Shown: one piece after another, positions 1 to 5,047 of the stretch
Position numbering within the stretch: the stretch's first letter is position 1
Layout of the letters: each line of letters opens with the position of its first letter
From: an uncultured Desulfovibrionaceae bacterium
GTDB taxonomy: Bacteria; Desulfobacterota; Desulfovibrionia; Desulfovibrionales; Desulfovibrionaceae
NCBI GenBank assembly: GCA_947074125.1
Contig: CAMTOM010000140.1
Span: 1-5,047 of the forward strand
Length of the DNA: 5,047 nt
Reading direction: 5' to 3'
Program-made: the position numbers and the translations under genes
The notes under the pieces: model-generated
Databases searched by the model: none
Told to the model about the DNA's origin: nothing
Seen by the model: the letters and a program-made list of their open reading frames with translations, nothing else

Positions 1-152
1 ATAGGGCAGGGAGCACACAAGGTGATTCTCTAACAATACACAAAAATGAAAAACAATCTCGTCAAAATGGCAGAAAGCCCTTACGGGTATTACAATTAAC
101 GATACAGAATACTACATCGCACACCAATCAGAAGAACTGACCATTAACGGCG

Positions 153-183
153 GCAGGCTGCATGTATTCGGCATGCAGCCTGC
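153..183. repeat. Perfect 12-bp inverted repeat (hairpin) upstream of nfnA
   Basis: The arms GCAGGCTGCATG (153-164) and CATGCAGCCTGC (172-183) are exact reverse complements around a 7-base loop. The stem is GC-rich and would be stable in RNA. No T-run follows on either strand, so it is not a classical intrinsic terminator. It lies 57 bases upstream of the -35 box of the proposed nfn promoter. It could end transcription arriving from upstream, stabilise an RNA end, or be a protein-binding dyad; the sequence does not decide. Confidence 0.6.
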
Positions 184-239
184 TCCCCAAACTACGCGCC
201 TCACCCGCACAAACAAATTGTTATCTTCAGGCATTCCTC

Positions 240-268
240 TTGTCAGTCATACTGAACTCAGCTATTAT
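240..268 (+). promoter_or_regulatory. Sigma70-type promoter of nfnAB
   Basis: TTGTCA (240-245) and TATTAT (263-268) each differ from the -35 and -10 consensus by one base and are separated by an optimal 17 bp. Transcription would begin near 275, giving a leader of about 22 bases that contains the nfnA ribosome binding site. This also argues against the longer nfnA reading frame that opens at 162, since that start would lie upstream of the promoter. It is predicted from sequence only. Confidence 0.55.
243..255. promoter_or_regulatory. Small dyad between -35 and -10 (possible operator)
   Basis: TCAGT (243-247) and ACTGA (251-255) are perfect inverted 5-mers around CAT. They overlap the end of the -35 box and the start of the spacer, where a bound repressor would block RNA polymerase. 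The arms are short and could occur by chance. The site does not resemble the Rex operator consensus that one might expect for a redox gene. Confidence 0.25.
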
Positions 269-296
269 GTCGTGGATTTTATCTAAGGAGCAATAC

Positions 297-1139
297 ATGC
301 CAACGCCCATATTGCATAAAGAAAGCCTTATCCCGGGAAAAACCAGCAAACTGGTTCTTCATGCCCCCCAAATAGCGCAAAAAGCAAAACCTGGTCATTT
401 CGTCATGCTTCGCCTTTCTCCTGAAGGAGAGCGCATCCCCCTGACTATCGCTGATACAGATCCCTCCCAAGGCACCATTACCATCGTCTATCTTGTTATG
501 GGCAAAACCACAGCAATGTTAGAAGCATGCAACAGCGGAGATACCATTCTGGATCTCTGTGGTCCTTTGGGTAAAGCCACACATATCGAATCAAAAGGAA
601 CTGTTGTCTGCCTTGGTGGTGGCACTGGCGTTGCCGCCATGCATCATATCGCCAAAGGCCATAAAAAGGCGGGAAATCATGTTGTCGCCATTATTGGCGC
701 ACGCAGTAAGGATTTACTCCTTTTTGAAAAAGAGCTCACTTCTTTTGCTGATGAAATGCTCGTTTCCACTGATGATGGCAGTTATGGGCACAAAGGTCTC
801 GTAACAGAGCTCTTACAACAGCGCCTTGCTACAGATAAAAATGTCTTTGAGGTTGTAGCAGTGGGGCCTGTTCCCATGATGGCCGCTGTCGCGAAGACGA
901 CACAGCCCTTTGGTGTCAAAACCACAGTAAGCCTTAACTCCATTATGGTTGACGGTATCGGCATGTGCGGTGCCTGTCGTGTCACCGTGGGGGGCAAGAC
1001 AAAATTTGCCTGTGTAGATGGCCCAGAGTTCGACGGCCATGAAGTGGATTTCGCTGAACTGCATCGCCGCCTTGGCGCATACCGCAACCAGGAAGCTCTT
1101 TCTCTGGAACAATACAGGTGTACATGCCATGGAAAATAA
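297..1139 (+). CDS. nfnA: NADH-dependent reduced ferredoxin:NADP+ oxidoreductase, subunit A (small subunit; sulfide dehydrogenase/PyrK-like)
   Basis: This is the small subunit (280 residues, normal for the family) of the cytoplasmic electron-bifurcating Nfn complex. In known Nfn enzymes it binds FAD and NAD(H), carries a [2Fe-2S] cluster, and pairs with NfnB so that NADPH oxidation drives reduction of both NAD+ and ferredoxin, or the reverse. Visible in the protein: a ferredoxin-reductase-type FAD-binding segment with RIPLTIAD (46-53), a glycine-rich nucleotide-binding loop GGGTGVAA (107-114), the GPVPMM motif (190-195), and the C-terminal cluster motif VDGIGMCGACRV with a later FACVDGP. The presumed ligands are Asp219, Cys224, Cys227 and Cys239; the Asp plus three Cys set is the Nfn pattern. 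The start at 297 is chosen because TAAGGAG (284-290) lies 6 bases upstream and MPTPILHKES begins the conserved domain; the frame is open back to 162 but that extension looks non-coding. The protein ends in an unusual CTCHGK tail. nfnB overlaps it by 11 bp. PyrK is the main alternative, excluded by the adjacent nfnB and the absence of pyrD. Confidence 0.93.
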   Translation: MPTPILHKESLIPGKTSKLVLHAPQIAQKAKPGHFVMLRLSPEGERIPLTIADTDPSQGTITIVYLVMGKTTAMLEACNSGDTILDLCGPLGKATHIESKGTVVCLGGGTGVAAMHHIAKGHKKAGNHVVAIIGARSKDLLLFEKELTSFADEMLVSTDDGSYGHKGLVTELLQQRLATDKNVFEVVAVGPVPMMAAVAKTTQPFGVKTTVSLNSIMVDGIGMCGACRVTVGGKTKFACVDGPEFDGHEVDFAELHRRLGAYRNQEALSLEQYRCTCHGK

Positions 1140-2544
1140 AACCCAAAAAACTATTGCTCCCCGCACAGAAATGCCCTGCCAGCCCGCAAATGTCCGACGG
1201 CACAATTTCGATGAGGTAGCCATTGGCTATACAGAAGAAATGGCTCTTGCCGAGGCCAAGCGCTGTTTACAGTGTAAGAAACCTCTTTGTATGCGCGGTT
1301 GCCCTGTTGAAGTCCCCATCAAAGAATTTATTGGCTTTGCCGCACAGGGTAAGTTCGACGATGCCTACCGGAGCATCCGAACCGCCAACAGCCTTCCTGC
1401 TGTCTGCGGTCGGGTCTGTCCACAAGAACACCAATGTGAAGGCAAGTGCGTCCTCACAGCCAAAGGACAGCCTGTAGCCATAGGACGCCTGGAACGCTTT
1501 GTCGCAGATCGTTTCATTGCCAAAAGTGCCTGTGAACAACTCACCGGAGAAGCCGCATGTCCACGCAGCGATACCACGCTCAAAGTGGCCTGTCTTGGCT
1601 CAGGCCCCGCCTCTCTTACCTGTGCTGGCTCGCTTGCGGCAAAGGGTATCAGTGTGGATGTTTTTGAAGCTCTTCACGAACCTGGTGGCGTGCTTGTCTA
1701 TGGTATCCCTTCATTCCGCCTGCCTAAAGATATTGTCAAAACAGAAATTGACAGTATGAGTCAGACAGGAGTCAATTTTCATCTGAACTGGGTCGGCGGT
1801 CGCACCATTACCGTGGATGATTTGCTCACACAGGGATACAAAGCCGTTTTTATTGGTGTCGGTGCGGGGCTGCCCGTATTCCTTGGTATTCCTGGAGAAA
1901 ATCTTATTGGTGTTTTTTCTGCCAATGAATACCTTACACGAGTCAACTTAGGTCGTGCATATCGCTTTCCGGAAATGGACACCCCTGTATTCCCAGGGAA
2001 ACATGTGACCGTCTTTGGCGCTGGGAATGTTGCCATGGACGCCGCACGTACCGCCATGCGCATGGGCGCGGAAAAAGTAAGCATTGTCTACCGCCGTACC
2101 CGCGCAGAAATGCCTGCCCGTCACGAAGAAATTGAACATGCTGAAGAAGAGGGTATCAACTTTGAAATGCTGGCATCGCCAGTACAGTTCAATGGCGATG
2201 ACCAAATGATACTCCAGTCTGTTACATTGCAGCGTATGCGCCTTGGTGAACCAGATGCCTCCGGCCGCTGTCGTCCCGAACCTATTGAAGGTGATGTTTA
2301 CGATCTGCCCACAGATCTGGCCATTGTGGCACTTGGCACCCGCTCAAATCCCATTCTGCTGGAAGCCACTCCCAACCTGGAGCGCAATGCCAAAGGTTAC
2401 ATTGTCATCAATGAAGAAACGGGCGAAACCTCCATTCCCAATGTTTTCGCTGGTGGTGACATCGTTACCGGAGCAGCAACCGTTATTCTCGCCATGGGAG
2501 CAGGGCGCAAGGCTGCGCAGGAGATATCCAAACGTCTGTTGTAA
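1129..2544 (+). CDS. nfnB: NADH-dependent reduced ferredoxin:NADP+ oxidoreductase, subunit B (large subunit; glutamate synthase small-chain-like)
   Basis: This is the large Nfn subunit (471 residues, the usual length), often annotated as an NADPH-dependent glutamate synthase small chain (GltA/GltD). It is the bifurcating subunit: in characterised enzymes its FAD takes hydride from NADPH and sends one electron through two [4Fe-4S] clusters to ferredoxin and the other through NfnA to NAD+. An N-terminal cysteine domain has C46, C49, C54, C58 and C93, C97, C103, C107. By analogy with dihydropyrimidine dehydrogenase, C46/C49/C54/C107 would hold one cluster and C58/C97/C103 plus Glu122 (in IGRLERF) the other; this assignment is inferred. 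The FAD loop GSGPASLTCA is at 157-166, the NADPH loop GAGNVAMD at 297-304 is followed by VYRRTRAEMPA (320-330), and the closing FAD motif AGGDIVTGAATV is at 441-452. The start at 1129 is preceded by AGGTG (1116-1120) and lies inside the end of nfnA, suggesting translational coupling. No glutamate synthase large chain is present. Confidence 0.93.
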   Translation: MENKTQKTIAPRTEMPCQPANVRRHNFDEVAIGYTEEMALAEAKRCLQCKKPLCMRGCPVEVPIKEFIGFAAQGKFDDAYRSIRTANSLPAVCGRVCPQEHQCEGKCVLTAKGQPVAIGRLERFVADRFIAKSACEQLTGEAACPRSDTTLKVACLGSGPASLTCAGSLAAKGISVDVFEALHEPGGVLVYGIPSFRLPKDIVKTEIDSMSQTGVNFHLNWVGGRTITVDDLLTQGYKAVFIGVGAGLPVFLGIPGENLIGVFSANEYLTRVNLGRAYRFPEMDTPVFPGKHVTVFGAGNVAMDAARTAMRMGAEKVSIVYRRTRAEMPARHEEIEHAEEEGINFEMLASPVQFNGDDQMILQSVTLQRMRLGEPDASGRCRPEPIEGDVYDLPTDLAIVALGTRSNPILLEATPNLERNAKGYIVINEETGETSIPNVFAGGDIVTGAATVILAMGAGRKAAQEISKRLL

Positions 2545-2567
2545 TGCAGAGCCAGACGGTCTATTAT
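2539..2567 (+). promoter_or_regulatory. Candidate promoter for the histidinol-phosphatase gene
   Basis: TTGTAA (2539-2544, four of six consensus bases, overlapping the nfnB stop codon) and TATTAT (2562-2567, five of six) are separated by 17 bp. A start site near 2574 would fall inside the left arm of the nfnAB terminator, so a transcript from here would lack most of that arm and could escape termination. It is a weak prediction, but it is the only promoter-like pair seen between the terminator and the next gene. Confidence 0.35.
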
Positions 2568-2607
2568 AAAGAGGTGCGGGAATATTTCCCCGCCTCTTTT
2601 TCTTTTT
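2568..2607 (+). terminator. Intrinsic terminator after nfnB
   Basis: A GC-rich stem pairs AAAGAG (2568-2573) with CTCTTT (2594-2599) and GCGGG (2576-2580) with CCCGC (2589-2593), with a 2-base bulge (GT) on the left and an 8-base loop. It runs into a T-rich tract (TTTTTCTTTTT, 2597-2607). It lies 23 bases after the nfnB stop and ends just before the next gene's ribosome binding site, separating nfnAB from the downstream pair. Confidence 0.85.
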
Positions 2608-2622
2608 ACAAAAGGCATACCG

Positions 2623-3441
2623 ATGATCACCATTGACCTGCATACCCACACCCACTATTCCCATGGCGCAAACAGCCCTGCGGATATGTTCGCCGCAGCA
2701 CAGACAAAGGGGATTACGCTGTATGGTTTTTCAGAGCATTCCCCACGCCCGCTCGGATATGACTATCCCAAAGAATATCGTGAACACCTTACCCAACATA
2801 TGCCAGACTACGCACGTGAAGTTCATGATTTGCAGAAACAATATCCTGGTCAGGTACTTTTTGGACTGGAAACAGACTGGATGGATGCGGAAGAAAGCTT
2901 CATCCGCACTGCGATTACCGCATACCCCTATGACTACCTTTTGGGCAGCGTACACTTTCTCGGAACCTGGGGCTTTGATGCCGATCCCGCAGACTGGGCA
3001 AACCTTTCTGACGAAGCCTGCGCACAACATTACAGCCACTACTTCACCTCACTGACACGCATGATACGCTCCGGCTTTTTTCAAATCGCCGCACATCTGG
3101 ATATTATAAAAATATTCTCTGCTGAACGCTTTCATGCCTGGTGCAATCACAGTGATAATTTTGAAATGGTGCGTACAGGCCTGCTTGCGCTCAAAGAAAA
3201 CAACATGGCTCTTGAAATATCTTCTGCCGGTATTCGCAAGCTCTGCAAAGAAATATATCCCTGCCCCAGAATACTTGCAGCCGCGCGCGATTTGAACATC
3301 CCCATCACCTTTGCTTCAGACGCACACGCAACACAAGATGTCGGGCGCGATTTCGCACGCCTGGAATCATACGCCAAAGCTTTTGGCTATACCCAAAGCG
3401 TTTGGTACGCAGACAAACAATGGCACAGTCGTTCTTTCTAA
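2623..3441 (+). CDS. hisK: Histidinol-phosphatase, PHP family
   Basis: A 272-residue cytoplasmic metal-dependent phosphatase of the PHP (polymerase and histidinol phosphatase) fold, normal length for the HisK/HisJ type. It would hydrolyse L-histidinol phosphate to histidinol, the next-to-last step of histidine synthesis. The metal-binding residues are all in place: H7 and H9 in DLHTHTH, H14, E38-H39 in FSEHS, E83 in GLETDW, H111 in GSVHFL, H158 in AHLD, and D233 and H235 in SDAH. The phrase LLGSVHFLGTWGFD (106-119) is characteristic of the HisK branch rather than of other PHP phosphoesterases. The start is supported by AAAAGG (2610-2615) 7 bases upstream and by MITIDLHTHT, which must be the N-terminus of a PHP domain. 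No other his gene is nearby, so a different phosphoester substrate cannot be excluded. The next gene begins 10 bases after its stop, suggesting co-transcription. Confidence 0.88.
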   Translation: MITIDLHTHTHYSHGANSPADMFAAAQTKGITLYGFSEHSPRPLGYDYPKEYREHLTQHMPDYAREVHDLQKQYPGQVLFGLETDWMDAEESFIRTAITAYPYDYLLGSVHFLGTWGFDADPADWANLSDEACAQHYSHYFTSLTRMIRSGFFQIAAHLDIIKIFSAERFHAWCNHSDNFEMVRTGLLALKENNMALEISSAGIRKLCKEIYPCPRILAAARDLNIPITFASDAHATQDVGRDFARLESYAKAFGYTQSVWYADKQWHSRSF

Positions 3442-3451
3442 AGGATCTCTC

Positions 3452-4957
3452 ATGCCTGCCACCCCCTCATCTCAAAGCCCACTGGTAAGCCTTGAAAAGG
3501 CCACTGTTTACCTGCCAGGCCAGCAACGCCAGCACGAAACGCCCATTTTACAGGCACTCACCCTGAACATCTTTCCCCAAAAGCACACTGCCCTCATAGG
3601 AAATAATGGTTCAGGAAAGTCCACCCTGCTCCGTCTCTTGCGTGGAGAGATATGGATCAGTTCAGGGAATATCTACTGGCATACCACAGAGGGAAAAGAA
3701 AGCTCACCCCTGGCAGGACGCGCTATGACAGCCCTCGTATCTCCAGCCCAGCATGAGCGTTATCTGCAACAAGGATGGTGCATTAAAGGGATGGAATTAC
3801 TGCGTACCGCTTTTCACGATACGCCACTGCTCTACACCCCAGTGTCAGAAGAGGTAGATGAACACATCCTGGGCCTGGCACGTCACATGCGCATCCTTTC
3901 TCTTCTTGATCAGGAAATTCCTTCTCTTTCACAAGGCCAACTACGCCTTCTTTTACTTGGACGCGCCCTTCTCAAGCGTCCTCCTCTACTCCTGCTGGAT
4001 GAAGCCACAGAAGGACTGGACACCCAAAGCCGCACACGTTTTCTGGACACTCTGGAAGAATATACGACATGGGGTACCCTCATTATGGCATCACACCGCA
4101 CAAACATCATACCAGACTATCTTCACCACAAGATATACCTGCACAAAGGCTCTCTTGTCAGTGAAGAGGCTTTTGCCTCCACACACAATGCCACTCCCGA
4201 ACCTCTGCGCCACAGTCACCTCAATGAGTCCGGTATCCCCCTCCCCCATACATTACAACATCCAGAGGAAAGCTCACCGCCACTGATCGACCTGCGCAAT
4301 GTCTCCGTTTTCATCAATCGCAAAAAGGTACTGCACCAGATAAACTGGAAATGGGAAAAGGGAGAACACTGGCTCATACGCGGCAAAAATGGCTCCGGAA
4401 AATCTACCCTCCTGCGCCTCCTCGCCGGAAATGAAATGGTCGCCGATGGAGGCAGCATCAGCCGTTACCTCCCACGACACGGCGGGCATACCTCCCTGCT
4501 GGAAACCATCCAGCACGGCATCCACCTGGTATCTGACCTGGGACAGGCACTGTATAGCTATGACCTGACAGCTTTTGAACTCGTATGCTCCGGCTTTGAC
4601 AATACCATCGGTATCTACCGGAGCCATTCACCCGAAGAACGCGAGTATGCCTATGAAATGCTTCAAAAGTGGCACCTCACCCCTCTGGCTGAAAAATCAA
4701 TCCGCCACCTCTCCACAGGACAGCTCCGTCTCCTCTTTCTTGCCCGCGCCATGATGGGCTATCCAGATATTTTACTGCTGGATGAGCCTTGCTCTGGTCT
4801 GGATCACAACACTCGCAATACCTACCTCAGTCTGCTTGAAACCATCGCAGAAAGCGACGTGCATCTTTTGCTCGTATCCCATCATGAGCATGATTATATT
4901 TCTGCGATAAACCATACTGCGCATATGGCAGAAGGAAGAATATTGGGAGTGGACTGA
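3452..4957 (+). CDS. Tandem ABC ATPase, ModF/PhrA-like
   Basis: A 501-residue soluble protein with two ABC nucleotide-binding domains and no membrane segment. Domain 1 has Walker A GNNGSGKST (50-58), signature LSQGQ (159-163), Walker B ending D183 with catalytic E184, D-loop GLD (188-190) and switch His215. Domain 2 has Walker A GKNGSGKST (311-319), signature LSTGQ (420-424), Walker B ending D444 with E445, and His477 in VSHH. A Pro/His-rich linker lies at about 240-278. The domain 2 segment SGFDNTIGIYR (380-390) and the overall length match E. coli ModF, a protein of unclear role encoded in the molybdate locus; here no mod genes are visible. It differs from ABC-F ribosome factors, which have a longer charged linker between the domains. 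Both ATPase sites look intact. The start at 3452 has AAAGGA (3440-3445) 6 bases upstream; the frame is open back to 3311 but that stretch lies inside hisK. Its substrate or partner is unknown. Confidence 0.88.
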   Translation: MPATPSSQSPLVSLEKATVYLPGQQRQHETPILQALTLNIFPQKHTALIGNNGSGKSTLLRLLRGEIWISSGNIYWHTTEGKESSPLAGRAMTALVSPAQHERYLQQGWCIKGMELLRTAFHDTPLLYTPVSEEVDEHILGLARHMRILSLLDQEIPSLSQGQLRLLLLGRALLKRPPLLLLDEATEGLDTQSRTRFLDTLEEYTTWGTLIMASHRTNIIPDYLHHKIYLHKGSLVSEEAFASTHNATPEPLRHSHLNESGIPLPHTLQHPEESSPPLIDLRNVSVFINRKKVLHQINWKWEKGEHWLIRGKNGSGKSTLLRLLAGNEMVADGGSISRYLPRHGGHTSLLETIQHGIHLVSDLGQALYSYDLTAFELVCSGFDNTIGIYRSHSPEEREYAYEMLQKWHLTPLAEKSIRHLSTGQLRLLFLARAMMGYPDILLLDEPCSGLDHNTRNTYLSLLETIAESDVHLLLVSHHEHDYISAINHTAHMAEGRILGVD

Positions 4958-4992
4958 GGTCGTAGTGTAGAATGTTGCGTGTGGACTGAGGT
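4949..4992. repeat. 12-bp direct repeat spanning the ABC gene stop codon
   Basis: GTGGACTGAGGT occurs at 4949-4960 and again at 4981-4992, exactly 32 bp apart. The first copy contains the last codons and TGA stop of the ABC ATPase gene; the second is non-coding and leads into the palindromic region. The 20 bases between the copies show no similarity to each other. A local duplication or the junction of an inserted repeat element would explain it. Confidence 0.6.
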
Positions 4993-5010
4993 GGCTCCTC
5001 GCCCCCTCAG
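4986..5010. repeat. Imperfect hairpin after the ABC ATPase gene
   Basis: CTGAGGTGGC (4986-4995) pairs with GCCCCCTCAG (5001-5010) at nine of ten positions (T4992 faces C5004) around the loop TCCTC. It starts 28 bases after the ABC gene's stop. No T-run follows, so if it ends transcription it is not a standard intrinsic terminator. It adjoins the perfect palindrome at 5022-5042 and probably belongs to the same repeat unit. Confidence 0.5.
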
Positions 5011-5021
5011 ACTCCCCACCG

Positions 5022-5042
5022 GCAGGGGAATGATTCCCCTGC
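5022..5042. repeat. Perfect 21-bp palindrome, probably part of a dispersed intergenic repeat
   Basis: GCAGGGGAAT (5022-5031) and ATTCCCCTGC (5033-5042) are exact inverted copies around a single G. The surrounding C-rich text (CCCCCTCAGACTCCCCACC before it, ACCCC after it) resembles GC-rich intergenic repeats that I recall from Desulfovibrio-type genomes, though I cannot verify this here. The element runs to the window edge and may continue. With a 1-base centre it is better suited as a DNA dyad or REP-like element than as a compact RNA hairpin. Confidence 0.55.
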
Positions 5043-5047
5043 ACCCC

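Larger units (their letters stand above)
50..286 (+). pseudogene. Possible C-terminal remnant of an unidentified upstream gene (no start codon)
   Basis: A frame stays open for 78 codons after a TGA at 47-49 and ends at a TAA (284-286) that overlaps the Shine-Dalgarno sequence of nfnA, a spacing typical of adjacent genes in an operon. The translation looks protein-like, with stretches such as ITINDTEYYIAHQ and LSYYVVDFI at its end. It has no ATG until 173 (which would leave 37 residues) and no GTG or TTG start near its beginning. Another frame (from position 3) is open up to 138 and could be joined to this one by a +/-1 shift near 70-80, so a frameshifted gene entering from the left is possible. 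Against coding: a perfect 12-bp inverted repeat and a good promoter lie inside it, which is more usual for non-coding DNA. I do not recognise the product. Confidence 0.25.

Noticed and set aside
46..99. Short open frame encoding a 17-residue leader-like peptide (MKNNLVKMAESPYGYYN)
   Set aside because: There is no ribosome binding site at a useful distance, and no run of regulatory codons or clear attenuator follows it.
162..296. N-terminal extension of NfnA starting at 162
   Set aside because: The extra 45 residues do not fit the family, include the hairpin, and would start upstream of the predicted promoter. The ATG at 297 has a strong, well-spaced Shine-Dalgarno.
1018..1128. N-terminal extension of NfnB starting at 1018
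   Set aside because: It lies wholly within the conserved end of nfnA in another frame. The ATG at 1129 has its own ribosome binding site and gives the normal family length.
813..1223. Antisense open frame of 136 codons
   Set aside because: It lies opposite the well-supported nfnA and nfnB genes, has no recognisable domain, and is explained by the codon pattern of the sense strand.
1129..2544. Glutamate synthase small chain as the function of the large subunit
   Set aside because: The partner is an NfnA/PyrK-like subunit with a [2Fe-2S] cluster, and no large glutamate synthase chain is present. The pair is diagnostic of Nfn.
3311..3451. N-terminal extension of the ABC ATPase starting at 3311
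   Set aside because: It overlaps the conserved metal-binding SDAH region of hisK in another frame. The ATG at 3452 has a good ribosome binding site immediately upstream.
4772..5044. Antisense open frame of 90 codons at the right edge
   Set aside because: Its beginning lies in the palindromic repeat and the rest is opposite the ABC ATPase Walker B region. It has no domain features.
1..5047. CRISPR array, tRNA or rRNA gene, transposase, defence or phage genes
   Set aside because: No spaced repeats, RNA gene structure or matching protein motifs were seen on either strand.

Overview
The window holds four complete protein genes, all on the + strand and tightly packed, in two transcription groups. 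It suggests a strictly anaerobic bacterium with about 50% GC. NfnAB is typical of anaerobes such as sulfate reducers and clostridia. The GC level, the gene set and the GC-rich palindromic repeat at the right edge make me lean towards a Desulfovibrionaceae-like deltaproteobacterium, but this is a low-confidence inference with no marker gene behind it.

Layout. Positions 1-296 form a lead region with no complete gene. It contains an open frame ending at 286 that may be the remnant or C-terminal end of an upstream gene, a perfect 12-bp inverted repeat (153-183), and a good sigma70-type promoter (240-268) carrying a small dyad. Positions 297-2544 hold nfnA and nfnB, overlapping by 11 bp and encoding the two subunits of the flavin-based electron-bifurcating NADH-dependent reduced ferredoxin:NADP+ oxidoreductase. 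An intrinsic terminator follows at 2568-2607. Positions 2623-3441 encode a PHP-family histidinol-phosphatase. Ten bases later, 3452-4957 encode a soluble protein with two ABC ATPase domains, resembling ModF/PhrA. The last 90 bases are non-coding: a 12-bp direct repeat that includes the ABC gene's stop codon, one imperfect hairpin, and a perfect 21-bp palindrome, probably part of a dispersed intergenic repeat cut by the window end.

How the genes work together. NfnA and NfnB act as one complex: NfnA carries FAD, a [2Fe-2S] cluster and the NAD(H) site; NfnB carries FAD, two [4Fe-4S] clusters and the NADP(H) site. The complex exchanges electrons between NADPH, NADH and ferredoxin in the cytoplasm. 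The phosphatase (second-to-last step of histidine synthesis) and the ModF-like ATPase are probably co-transcribed, but nothing in the sequence links their functions to each other or to Nfn. No transposase, CRISPR array, RNA gene or defence system was seen. This is mostly an ordinary metabolic region; its more unusual points are the promoter and terminator architecture and the two ends of the window.
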